From Gallicola sp. (lineage in GTDB: Bacteria; Bacillota; Clostridia; Tissierellales; Peptoniphilaceae), in NCBI GenBank assembly GCA_012798975.1, contig JAAZME010000002.1, positions 1 through 5,393 of the forward strand: DNA of 5,393 nt. The letters run 5' to 3'. Positions 1 through 5,393 of the stretch are shown piece by piece. Each line of letters opens with the position of its first letter. Positions within the stretch are counted from its first letter, which is position 1. A program made the position numbers and the translations under genes. Below the pieces are notes generated by a model, which saw nothing but the letters and a program-made list of their open reading frames with translations, was not told the DNA's origin and ran no database searches.

Positions 1-897
1 GCTGTACGAGGTGCAGATCCCTTTAAAAAGAAACAGTTTTACGAAGACAGTTTCTACGATCATTTCGACCATAAAAAAGAATCAGACTATATCAAGTCTG
101 CCCGATCGGCTCTCTATCATTTCTCAAAGGGAGCAAAAAAAATCGCAAAACCTTTTTTATCACAAAGTCCAAGAACAAACCGTAAAGTTCTTCATATTCG
201 AGGAAAATACACTCCGGATCATCGAATGAATATTGTTGAGATGATTGTTCCTGTTAAAAAAACTCTGGAAATTTCTAGAGAATACCGTGTTTCTATGACT
301 ATCTTTCTAACAGCTTTGTTTATGGAATCAGCCTATTCTATCTATGGAAAAGAAAAAAACATTTGCCTCAGGATCTCTGTTCCTGTAAATCTTAGACAGT
401 TTTTTCCTTCGAATTCTGCAAGAAATTTCTTTTATACAGCTAAAATTTCCTATCCGTTTACTAAAGACTATAACTTTGAGGATCTGTGCAGATCTTTAAA
501 AGGACAGCTGATCCAACAGACGAGAATTGATTACATTGAAGAAAAGGTTAGAAAACTGGTTCAATCCGAAAATATTCCCATCGGAAGAGTTCTCCTAAGA
601 CCAATAAAAGACTTCGCCCTTAGACAGATTAATCGTCTAAACAATCGCGGGCTCACTCTTTCCATGTCAAATCTAGGTAAACTTGATATTCCGGAAGAAC
701 TGAGAGAACACATTATCGATGCGGGATTTTTAACAGCTACAGTAAGGCCCCAGTTTTGTATGATCAGCTACGGCGACCGATTAACAATTACATTCACATC
801 CCCATTCGTGGAGAGAAAAATCGAAAGAGATTTTGCCGAAAAACTTCGAAAATTCGATATTCCTATAACTATCAGAGCCAATGAATTGTACGATTAG
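1..897 (+). CDS. Condensation-domain-like 'alcohol acetyltransferase' family protein, 3' part (5' end outside window)
   Basis: Frame 1 is open from the first base to a TAG stop, giving 298 residues without a start, so this is the C-terminal part of a longer protein. Family members usually have around 420 residues. The missing N-terminal part should carry the HHxxxDG-like catalytic motif of the chloramphenicol acetyltransferase/condensation fold, so activity cannot be judged here. Visible family-like signatures are VPVNLRQFFPS (residues 127-137 of the visible part) followed by RNFF, the short SNLG motif (223-226), and an FTSPF segment near the C-terminus (265-269). Relatives are annotated as alcohol acetyltransferases or condensation proteins and are expected to be cytosolic acyl transferases; the true substrate is generally unknown. 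The stop codon overlaps the ribosome binding site of the next gene, a zinc-ribbon membrane protein that I recall as a frequent neighbour of this family. Family call is fairly firm, substrate unassigned. Confidence 0.78.
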   Translation, partial: AVRGADPFKKKQFYEDSFYDHFDHKKESDYIKSARSALYHFSKGAKKIAKPFLSQSPRTNRKVLHIRGKYTPDHRMNIVEMIVPVKKTLEISREYRVSMTIFLTALFMESAYSIYGKEKNICLRISVPVNLRQFFPSNSARNFFYTAKISYPFTKDYNFEDLCRSLKGQLIQQTRIDYIEEKVRKLVQSENIPIGRVLLRPIKDFALRQINRLNNRGLTLSMSNLGKLDIPEELREHIIDAGFLTATVRPQFCMISYGDRLTITFTSPFVERKIERDFAEKLRKFDIPITIRANELYD

Positions 898-906
898 GAG
901 ATTATT

Positions 907-1569
907 ATGAGTTATTGCAAAAAATGCGATGTGAAAATCCAAGGAGATCAAGACTACTGCCCTCTTTGCGATGAATGGTTGGAAGAAATCAAAAAAGAAA
1001 CGAATCCCTATCCGAATATTCCACTAAAATTCAACCGCTATAAACTGACAAATGTACTTTTATTACTCTCCTTCCTTCTTGTGGTGGGCTTACTAGCCAT
1101 TAATTATTTTTTCTTAAATAGAGAAGGAGAAGTTTTTCAAGCAATTCTTATAGGTGTAGCTACTCTATGGCTTAGTGTAACTATATTGATCCGAAAAAGA
1201 AGAAATATCGCAAAGAGCTTTCTTTATCTTTTAGTTACTTTAAATCTTTTAGCGATCTATACGGATATTATCAACGGGTGGAGAGGCTGGTCCTTAAGCT
1301 TTGCCCTTCCTTTTTCTTGTATCATTGTACTGTTTGCACTTGTGCTGTCTTTGAAATTTGTAAGACTGTCTCTTATCGATGGGCTTTTGTATCTTATGCT
1401 GGCTGCAGTTTTAAGTGTTATTCCAGGAATACTTTTACTGCTGGGAATCGCGAAAAGTCCTGTTCCTGCTTATTTATCCACTTTTTTAGGAATCTCTTTG
1501 CTCCTTTTTACTTTAGTCCAGTATGGAGATCTTATCACCCTTGAAATCAAGAAACGATTTCGAATTTAG
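907..1569 (+). CDS. DUF6320-type zinc-ribbon, six-helix membrane protein
   Basis: A 220-residue protein. The N-terminus holds a compact zinc ribbon, C4-x2-C7 and C18-x2-C21, which probably binds one zinc ion in the cytoplasm. An acidic/proline-rich linker follows, then about six hydrophobic segments at roughly 48-69, 77-95, 103-122, 129-149, 158-181 and 188-206, ending in a basic tail (KKRFRI). Start choice: the ATG follows AGGAG (896-900) at 6 bases and places the first CxxC directly at the N-terminus. The zinc ribbon plus multi-helix layout beside an alcohol-acetyltransferase-like gene fits the DUF6320 family, whose biochemical role I do not know. The pairing suggests the membrane protein helps the acyltransferase act at, or on a product delivered to, the membrane; that is inference. 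The gene is separated by 9 bases from both upstream and downstream genes, so translation is likely coupled. Confidence 0.78.
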   Translation: MSYCKKCDVKIQGDQDYCPLCDEWLEEIKKETNPYPNIPLKFNRYKLTNVLLLLSFLLVVGLLAINYFFLNREGEVFQAILIGVATLWLSVTILIRKRRNIAKSFLYLLVTLNLLAIYTDIINGWRGWSLSFALPFSCIIVLFALVLSLKFVRLSLIDGLLYLMLAAVLSVIPGILLLLGIAKSPVPAYLSTFLGISLLLFTLVQYGDLITLEIKKRFRI

Positions 1570-1578
1570 GAGAATACA

Positions 1579-1953
1579 ATGCATGAATTTGACGAGTTTA
1601 TAGAAAAACATGAAAACCCGAAACACAAAAAGCGTTTCTGGGAAATTGTCCGCTGGATCGATGAAAAACATCCTCAGCTCAAAAGAGAGATCAAATGGAA
1701 CGAGCCGGTCTATACGGATCACGGGACATTTATATTGTCTTTAAATATAAGAAAGAATCATTTGTCTATCTGTCCGGAAAACAAAACGATTCAAATATTT
1801 GAAGAAGAGTTAAAGAAGAGAGAATATGGCTATGGAATGATGATCGTTAAGATTAAATGGACACAAGACGTTCCCTATGATTTAATCGAAAAAATGATCG
1901 AATTTAACATCGAAGAAAAAAACCATGCCGGTTTTTGGCGTAAGAACAATTAG
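1579..1953 (+). CDS. ydhG: DUF1801 / YdhG (Fra)-like frataxin-type iron chaperone
   Basis: A 124-residue soluble protein, full length for the family. Features resembling Bacillus subtilis YdhG/Fra as I remember it are the EIKWNEPVYTDHGTFI stretch (residues 38-53), the NHLSICPE segment (60-67), and the C-terminal LIEKMIEFNIEEK helix (102-114) ending in FWRK. In B. subtilis this DUF1801 protein is described as a frataxin-like factor that delivers iron for iron-sulfur cluster and heme assembly. The same role here is inferred from similarity; metal-binding residues were not checked against a structure. The ATG is 6 bases after AGGAG (1568-1572), which overlaps the TAG stop of the preceding gene. 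It sits in the plus-strand gene run but has no evident functional link to the acyltransferase pair. Other DUF1801 proteins exist with unknown function, so the chaperone role is less certain than the family. Confidence 0.78.
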   Translation: MHEFDEFIEKHENPKHKKRFWEIVRWIDEKHPQLKREIKWNEPVYTDHGTFILSLNIRKNHLSICPENKTIQIFEEELKKREYGYGMMIVKIKWTQDVPYDLIEKMIEFNIEEKNHAGFWRKNN

Positions 1954-1977
1954 AACATAGAATTATAAGGAATTACA

Positions 1978-2934
1978 ATGGAACAAAAAACAAACTCTTT
2001 AAATAAAAAAGCCTATATCAAATATATCTCTTCCCTGCTCTTGTTTGGGACTAATGGTATCATCGCAAGTTTTATCCTTCTTCCAAGCAATGATATTGTC
2101 TTTTTAAGGTCTCTTATAGGGAGTATTTTATTGCTGCTGATTTTTCTCGCAAGCCAAAATACATGGACCTTTCTAAAATACAGAAAAGACATATTCTTTG
2201 CAGTCTTATCCGGTGCTTTCATGGCTTGCAGCTGGTCTTTTCTTTATGAGGCTTATCAGCAGATCGGGGTCAGCTTAGCAACGCTTCTTTATTACTGCGG
2301 TCCGATTATCGTTATGGCAATCTCTCCTGTTCTTTTTAAGGAAAAGATTACCCCTCGTAAATTAATCAGTATCCTGATTGTCTTGTTCGGTGTTGTACTC
2401 ATTAATAGAGGTGCTTCCATAAGCGGGCTCTCTTTTTTCGGAATACTCTGCGGTATACTTGCTGCCTTTTTTTATGCCTTTATGGTAATATTCGGCAAAC
2501 TGGGAGAGCGTATCGGCGGATTTGAAAAATCTGTTATCCAGCTGATTTCTACATTCTTATTCGTTCTTCTCTTTAGAGTTATCACAAAAGGCTTTAGTTT
2601 TGAATTCAGCGGAGGAAACTGGATTCCTATTCTTTTATTAGGCCTAAGTACTGGGATCGGATGTTATCTATATTTCTCTCCTTTAAGCAAAATACCAGCC
2701 CAGACTATTGCCATCAGCGGGTATCTAGAACCTTTATCGGCAGTCCTTCTTTCTGTCCTTATATTAAGGGAAAGAATGCTTCCTGTACAGATTATAGGTG
2801 CAGTCTTTATCCTCGGAGGAGCTATCCTTGGAGAAATACGTTTTAAAAAGAGTGACAGAAAGATTATAGGCTATAGGGAGAAGGTTATAGGGGTGGATGT
2901 TTTTTCGCTCTGCTCAAAAATCTTCTTATTATAA
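1978..2934 (+). CDS. EamA-domain drug/metabolite transporter (DMT) superfamily permease
   Basis: A 318-residue polytopic membrane protein with about ten hydrophobic segments arranged as two EamA repeats, roughly residues 15-145 and 153-290. The second repeat carries the classic YLEPLSAVLLSVLILRER motif (249-266), and the first has the matching YYCGPIIVMAISPVLFKEK stretch (105-123). DMT permeases export or import small metabolites such as amino acids, nucleosides or drugs across the cytoplasmic membrane; the substrate cannot be predicted from sequence. The ATG follows AAGGA (1967-1971) with a 6-base spacer and lies 24 bases after the DUF1801 gene. It is the last gene of the plus-strand block, ending 56 bases before the shared terminator. 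The last 20 or so residues, after the expected end of helix 10 and a KKSDRK anchor (300-305), are of low family character and may be an acquired extension. Confidence 0.88.
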   Translation: MEQKTNSLNKKAYIKYISSLLLFGTNGIIASFILLPSNDIVFLRSLIGSILLLLIFLASQNTWTFLKYRKDIFFAVLSGAFMACSWSFLYEAYQQIGVSLATLLYYCGPIIVMAISPVLFKEKITPRKLISILIVLFGVVLINRGASISGLSFFGILCGILAAFFYAFMVIFGKLGERIGGFEKSVIQLISTFLFVLLFRVITKGFSFEFSGGNWIPILLLGLSTGIGCYLYFSPLSKIPAQTIAISGYLEPLSAVLLSVLILRERMLPVQIIGAVFILGGAILGEIRFKKSDRKIIGYREKVIGVDVFSLCSKIFLL

Positions 2935-2990
2935 GAGATACGTATCCTTAGCGTTCTTCTTCTGAACTCAGCTCTCTATTATAGGCAATA

Positions 2991-3026
2991 AAAAAACAGT
3001 GCATGTCCCCTATTGCACTGTTTTTT
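2991..3026. terminator. Bidirectional rho-independent terminator between convergent blocks
   Basis: A perfect 13-base inverted repeat pairs 2991-3003 (AAAAAACAGTGCA) with 3014-3026 (TGCACTGTTTTTT), with a 10-base loop at 3004-3013. The outer six pairs are A-T, so each strand ends in a T-run after the CAGTGCA stem. It lies 56 bases after the DMT permease stop on the plus strand and 13 bases after the rpsI stop on the minus strand, so it can end transcription from both sides. The rest of the 105-base gap shows no gene. Confidence 0.9.
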
Positions 3027-3039
3027 GAATATATAAATA

Positions 3040-3432
3040 TTATCTTTTTGAGAATTGTGGGCTTTTTCTGGCTTTTTTCAAACCATACTTCTTACGTTCT
3101 TTCTTACGAGGGTCACGTGTTAAGAATCCTGCTCTTTTAAGAGTAGAACGTAGCTCTCCATCTACATCTAGAAGGGCTCTAGAGATTCCATGACGGATCG
3201 CACCAGCTTGTCCAGTGTATCCACCACCTTTAACATTTACTAAAACATCGAATTTATCAGTGTTTTCTGTTAATGTTAGGGGTTCTCTAGCGATTGTTCT
3301 TAATGTTTCAAAGTTGAAATACTCATTTATATCTTTATCATTGATTGTAATTTTTCCTGATCCCGGTACAAGACGAACTCTGGCTACAGAAGTCTTTCTT
3401 CTTCCGGTTCCTAAATATTGTGTACTAGCCAT
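3040..3432 (-). CDS. rpsI: 30S ribosomal protein S9
   Basis: A 130-residue protein of normal length for bacterial S9 (uS9), a component of the 30S subunit head whose C-terminal tail reaches the P-site tRNA. Diagnostic parts are the N-terminal [14 protein letters not shown] (8-21), the [21 protein letters not shown] stretch (about 67-87), and the very basic C-terminal tail [20 protein letters not shown] ending in the invariant FSKR. The start follows AGGAGG (3441-3446) by 8 bases, and that site overlaps the rplM TAG stop, so the pair is translationally coupled with a 12-base gap. It is the last gene of the minus-strand block before the shared terminator. Confidence 0.98.
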   Translation of the reverse strand: MASTQYLGTGRRKTSVARVRLVPGSGKITINDKDINEYFNFETLRTIAREPLTLTENTDKFDVLVNVKGGGYTGQAGAIRHGISRALLDVDGELRSTLKRAGFLTRDPRKKERKKYGLKKARKSPQFSKR

Positions 3433-3440
3433 TTATAACT

Positions 3441-3447
3441 CCTCCTA
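3441..3447 (-). promoter_or_regulatory. rpsI ribosome binding site fused to the rplM stop codon
   Basis: On the minus strand the seven bases TAGGAGG contain both the TAG stop of rplM (3445-3447) and a full AGGAGG Shine-Dalgarno sequence (3441-3446) eight bases ahead of the rpsI ATG. Terminating ribosomes would sit over the next start, which favours coupled, equal production of L13 and S9. Confidence 0.85.
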
Positions 3448-3879
3448 TTTCGCAATCTCAAGAACTTCCGGCTGCTGTGCTTCATGGTCATGGTTTGGTC
3501 CTGCATAAACTTTTAATTTTTTATACATTTGTCTTCCTAATGGTCCTTTTGGAAGCATACCTTTAACAGCAAGTTCGATCACTTTTTCCGGTTTCTTTTC
3601 TAATAATTCATCATAACGGATTGTTTTAAGTCCTCCAGCATATCCTGTATAATATTTATACTCTTTTTGCTGTAACTTATTTCCAGTTAAACGAATTTTG
3701 TCAGCATTGATTACGATAACATAGTCTCCAGTATCCATACTAGGAGTATATGTTGGCTTGTTCTTTCCTCTTAAAACACTTGCAACATTAGAAGCAAGTC
3801 TACCAAGGACAACGTCTGTAGCATCTACTACATACCATTTTCTTTGGATGTCTCCGGCTTTCGCCACATAGCTTTTCAT
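3445..3879 (-). CDS. rplM: 50S ribosomal protein L13
   Basis: A 144-residue protein of normal length for bacterial L13 (uL13), an early-assembling component of the 50S subunit. Family-typical segments are [16 protein letters not shown] (15-30), the [19 protein letters not shown] stretch (48-66), [10 protein letters not shown] (76-85), and [21 protein letters not shown] (105-125) followed by [12 protein letters not shown] (126-137). First gene of the canonical rplM-rpsI pair. Its own ribosome binding site is weak: AAGG (3885-3888) five bases from ATG, with a GGAAAGG (3890-3896) slightly too far upstream, in contrast with the perfect AGGAGG of rpsI. A weak site after a structured leader fits translational or transcriptional control through the leader, which is inference. 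In Escherichia coli L13 represses its own operon, and an L13 leader RNA family is described in Firmicutes. Confidence 0.98.
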   Translation of the reverse strand: MKSYVAKAGDIQRKWYVVDATDVVLGRLASNVASVLRGKNKPTYTPSMDTGDYVIVINADKIRLTGNKLQQKEYKYYTGYAGGLKTIRYDELLEKKPEKVIELAVKGMLPKGPLGRQMYKKLKVYAGPNHDHEAQQPEVLEIAK

Positions 3880-4035
3880 GATTACCTTACCTTTCCTTTT
3901 TACAATATTTTGACTACTTAGACATCGCTGTCAAATAGCGATTCTATTCCGACCGAGGATTTATGGGTCGCACACTCGGCAGCTGGCGACTTTTGGATAT
4001 TGTTCAAAAGGACAGGGGCGACCTTTTCAAACACC
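3880..4035 (-). promoter_or_regulatory. Structured 5' leader of rplM-rpsI (candidate ribosomal-protein leader RNA)
   Basis: About 155 untranslated bases lie between the predicted promoter and the rplM ATG. Read on the minus strand they can form several hairpins: 4032-4022 with 4011-4002 (AAAAGG/CCTTTT core), GTCGC (3990-3986) with GCGAC (3971-3967), CCGAG (3979-3975) with CTCGG (3957-3953), and a strong hairpin at 3946-3919. Some of these are mutually exclusive, as expected of a regulatory leader. Position matches known L13 leader RNAs of Firmicutes, but I could not match the consensus, and this leader appears longer than I remember for that family. The transcription start is inferred from the promoter. 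Confidence 0.55.
3919..3946 (-). promoter_or_regulatory. Strong hairpin in the rplM leader
   Basis: On the minus strand TAGAATCGCT (3946-3937) pairs with AGCGAT-g-TCTA (3929-3919), giving ten base pairs interrupted by one bulged G, with a seven-base loop ATTTGAC (3936-3930). It ends 39 bases before the rplM ATG. It is not followed by a clean T-run, so it is unlikely to be an intrinsic terminator by itself. It could be the protein-binding element of the leader. Confidence 0.6.
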
Positions 4036-4040
4036 GTAAT

Positions 4041-4069
4041 AGTGTAACCTAAAAGACCTCCTGTGTCAA
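4041..4069 (-). promoter_or_regulatory. Predicted sigma-A promoter of rplM-rpsI
   Basis: On the minus strand a perfect -35 box TTGACA (4069-4064) is followed after exactly 17 bases by the -10 box TACACT (4046-4041), which matches TATAAT at four of six positions. Transcription would start near 4034-4035. The -35 box begins 5 bases after the stop codon of the Cache-domain gene, so rplM-rpsI has its own promoter but may also receive read-through from upstream. Confidence 0.75.
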
Positions 4070-4074
4070 GAATT

Positions 4075-4806
4075 TTACTCCTTCTTTTCTTTTTCATCCT
4101 CTAGAGCCGCTTCCAGCTGGTTTACATTTTTTCTTAAAGCTCTTTGTTCCATAAGAGATAGAGTCACAAGTGCGATTAATGAACCTAACGCGACTGCTCT
4201 AAGGGCTAAAATAATAGTATTAATCCGATTGACTTCAGCATAATGTACATCTGTTATGGTATCCAATGTCTTTGTAGGAACTCCGATAAACAAAAGTCCA
4301 ATAACATTTCCATTGTCGTCAGAGATAGGCTCATAGGCTGTATAATAGTTCTCTCCCAACACATCTGCTTCGCCAATATAAATATCCCCATTGAGTACTG
4401 TTTCATAAGCTTTGTGATCTTTTCCAAGATAGGTTCCTGTGGCACGCTCGTTATCATTCATAATATTCGTAGCAATTCTTCTAAAATTATCATTTTCCCG
4501 AACGAAAATCGTTACCTGGTCTCCTAAATCCTCCATCACAGAATCTACGAAGTTTGTATCTTCTTCAATGCTGTTTCCGTCTTTATCGAGAAGAGTCCCT
4601 TTTCCTGCAGTGAGCTTTCCGTAATTCCCCTTCATATATTTTCTTGTGAGTATAATATTGTTTTCCATATGCCTTGTCAGCAAATTTGTTTTTATATTTT
4701 CGATCTCTCTGTTCGTACTGGAATATCCTAACAGCCCAAAGATCAAACTCGCTATTAAGGCAATCATTCCCGCATAGGAAATCAATGCTTTTTTATTTAT
4801 TTTCAT
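4075..4806 (-). CDS. Membrane-anchored stand-alone Cache (sCache_3-like) sensor protein without output domain
   Basis: A 243-residue protein: short basic N-terminus, membrane helix 1 at about 8-28, an extracellular domain at about 30-192, membrane helix 2 at about 197-218, and a charged 25-residue cytoplasmic tail likely to be helical (LEAALEDEKEKKE). The extracellular part resembles the single Cache domains found in chemotaxis receptors and histidine kinases: GTLLDKDGN (70-78), DQVTIFVRENDNFRRIATNI (96-115), GTYLGKDHKAYETVLNG (124-140), and YYTAYEPISDDNGNVIGLLFIG (154-175). Such domains bind small ligands such as organic acids or amino acids; the ligand is unknown. There is no HAMP, methyl-accepting or kinase domain, and none is found downstream in any frame before the rplM promoter. 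The start follows GGAGGG (4815-4820) by 8 bases, 15 bases after the preceding membrane-protein gene, so they are probably co-transcribed. It may sense a ligand for those membrane proteins; that is inference. Confidence 0.8.
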   Translation of the reverse strand: MKINKKALISYAGMIALIASLIFGLLGYSSTNREIENIKTNLLTRHMENNIILTRKYMKGNYGKLTAGKGTLLDKDGNSIEEDTNFVDSVMEDLGDQVTIFVRENDNFRRIATNIMNDNERATGTYLGKDHKAYETVLNGDIYIGEADVLGENYYTAYEPISDDNGNVIGLLFIGVPTKTLDTITDVHYAEVNRINTIILALRAVALGSLIALVTLSLMEQRALRKNVNQLEAALEDEKEKKE

Positions 4807-4821
4807 CTTCCTATCCCTCCA

Positions 4822-5205
4822 TTACTTGTGATCTATCGCAGCGAATATTTTCTTGAAACCCAGCCAGGCAAAACATGAAATTGCCGCTATCGTTCCCAGC
4901 TTTCCGCCGATTCCTATATATGCATTGCTTGCCGTTACAAACAAAATTCCAGTCATCAGAGAAATAACCGCCATTTCAAAAACATTTAAAGCGTTTTCCA
5001 CTGAGATCATTCCGGCATAGGAAGCGCAAGCTGCTGCAGTTGCCAGTACATTTCCATATTCTGGAAAGAAATGAGGCAGCGTAAGGCCTGCTGCTAGTGT
5101 TATGATAGCAGAAGCTATGACTCCTCCTCTTTTTATAATATTCGATGCTGTGTAGGTAAGCATTCCTGCTGCTACAGACACCATAAGTAAAACAACGTCT
5201 TGCAT
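4822..5205 (-). CDS. Small four-helix membrane protein of unrecognised family, paralogue of the upstream gene
   Basis: A 127-residue very hydrophobic protein with about four membrane segments (roughly 3-18, 28-46, 52-66 and 76-116 in one long or two short helices). I do not recognise the family. Its C-terminal half (residues 65-110, from GM to AAIS) aligns without gaps to the partial gene upstream and shares the motif Y-x-G-I-G-G-K-x-G-T-x-A-A (96-108). There is also an apparent internal repeat: TASN at 19-22 followed by a GG (27-28), and TASN at 91-94 followed by a GG (100-101), each after a hydrophobic segment. This suggests the protein arose by duplication of a two-helix unit. The start is fixed by AGGAGG (5211-5216) five bases upstream. 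Location between its paralogue and a Cache sensor suggests a membrane complex or transporter, unproven. Confidence 0.82.
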   Translation of the reverse strand: MQDVVLLMVSVAAGMLTYTASNIIKRGGVIASAIITLAAGLTLPHFFPEYGNVLATAAACASYAGMISVENALNVFEMAVISLMTGILFVTASNAYIGIGGKLGTIAAISCFAWLGFKKIFAAIDHK

Positions 5206-5210
5206 ATGTT

Positions 5211-5217
5211 CCTCCTA
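5211..5217 (-). promoter_or_regulatory. Ribosome binding site fused to the stop codon of the paralogous upstream gene
   Basis: On the minus strand TAGGAGG holds the TAG stop of the upstream membrane-protein gene (5217-5215) and the AGGAGG site of the 127-residue gene (5216-5211), five bases from its ATG. This fixes the start of that gene and suggests coupled translation of the two paralogues, as expected for subunits made in equal amounts. Confidence 0.85.
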
Positions 5218-5393
5218 TCTGAAAAAATCGATGAGATTTTTTGTAATAATCGTCGATAAAGCAGCTGTTGTACCGCCTTTTCCGCCAATTCCCGCATAAA
5301 TTTCAGCTGTAGAAATCAATATAATCCCCACAATAAAACTTGCTAACGAAGCAGTCTGCAGGGTTGGAATGATATCAATAGAACTCATCCCCA
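5215..5393 (-). CDS. Small membrane protein, C-terminal 58 residues (5' end outside window), paralogue of the downstream gene
   Basis: The minus-strand frame is open from the right window edge to a TAG stop. The visible 58 residues contain one clear hydrophobic segment (about 14-28), then STAEIYAGIGGKGGTTAALS (27-46), and a final amphipathic stretch ending in DFFR. From GM at the first visible residues through AALS it aligns without gaps to residues 65-110 of the 127-residue protein encoded just downstream, sharing G-M, G-I, Y-x-GIGGK and G-T-x-AA. The visible methionine corresponds to an internal methionine of that paralogue and has no ribosome binding site in view, so the true start almost certainly lies beyond the window. 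Function unknown; by its position and similarity it probably forms a heteromeric membrane unit with its neighbour. Confidence 0.72.
   Translation of the reverse strand, partial: GMSSIDIIPTLQTASLASFIVGIILISTAEIYAGIGGKGGTTAALSTIITKNLIDFFR

Noticed and set aside
11..229. An ATG-initiated reading frame of 72 residues at the left edge
   Set aside because: It lies in another frame inside the acyltransferase-like gene, whose frame is open from base 1 and reads family-like sequence through this stretch.
226..897. A 223-residue protein starting at ATG 226
   Set aside because: The frame continues upstream to the window edge without a stop, there is no ribosome binding site before 226, and family proteins are much longer; the methionine is internal.
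3919..3946. Leader hairpin as an intrinsic terminator or attenuator
   Set aside because: No T-run follows the hairpin on the transcribed strand, only mixed sequence leading to an A/G-rich segment.
4055..4065. CAGGAGG sequence between the -35 and -10 boxes of the rplM promoter as a ribosome binding site
   Set aside because: No start codon with an open frame follows at a suitable distance; it lies in the promoter spacer.
4254..4527. Overlapping reading frames on both strands within the Cache gene
   Set aside because: They lack ribosome binding sites and recognisable content, and overlap a gene with clear domain structure.
897..5217. Absence of TGA stop codons among the nine stops as a sign of an altered genetic code
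   Set aside because: All genes read through normally with the standard code using TGG for tryptophan, and nine stops are too few in AT-rich DNA.
5386..5388. ATG as the start of the rightmost minus-strand gene
   Set aside because: It aligns with an internal methionine of the 127-residue paralogue and no ribosome binding site can be seen, so the gene most likely extends beyond the window.

Overview
The window is AT-rich DNA with strong AGGAGG-type ribosome binding sites. Its ribosomal protein and YdhG/Fra sequences look like those of low-GC Gram-positive bacteria (Bacillota). The acyltransferase–DUF6320 gene pair and a stand-alone Cache sensor point loosely to an anaerobic clostridial-type member. 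I cannot name a genus from sequence alone.

Two convergent gene blocks meet at one bidirectional terminator (2991-3026). The plus-strand block (1-2934) reads: the 3' part of a condensation-domain-like 'alcohol acetyltransferase' family protein, a zinc-ribbon plus six-helix membrane protein (DUF6320 type), a frataxin-like DUF1801 protein (YdhG/Fra type), and an EamA/DMT-family permease. Intergenic gaps are 9 to 24 bases with no internal promoter or terminator seen, so these are probably co-transcribed. The first two genes look like a functional pair. The last two are general accessory genes whose link to the pair is unclear.

The minus-strand block, read right to left, starts with two small membrane proteins. 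The first is cut by the window edge. They are paralogues sharing an ungapped C-terminal half and a Y-x-G-I-G-G-K-x-G-T-x-A-A motif, and I do not recognise the family. They are followed by a membrane-anchored extracellular Cache-domain protein with no signalling output domain. Immediately after its stop codon lies a good sigma-A-type promoter. A leader of about 155 bases rich in alternative hairpins follows, and then the housekeeping operon rplM-rpsI (ribosomal proteins L13 and S9), which ends at the shared terminator.

The most interesting parts are the trio of two paralogous small membrane proteins plus an output-less Cache sensor, and the structured rplM leader, in which one CGACC segment can pair with three different partners. 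No tRNA, rRNA, CRISPR, insertion sequence or phage feature was seen. No stretch longer than 300 bases lacks a gene.
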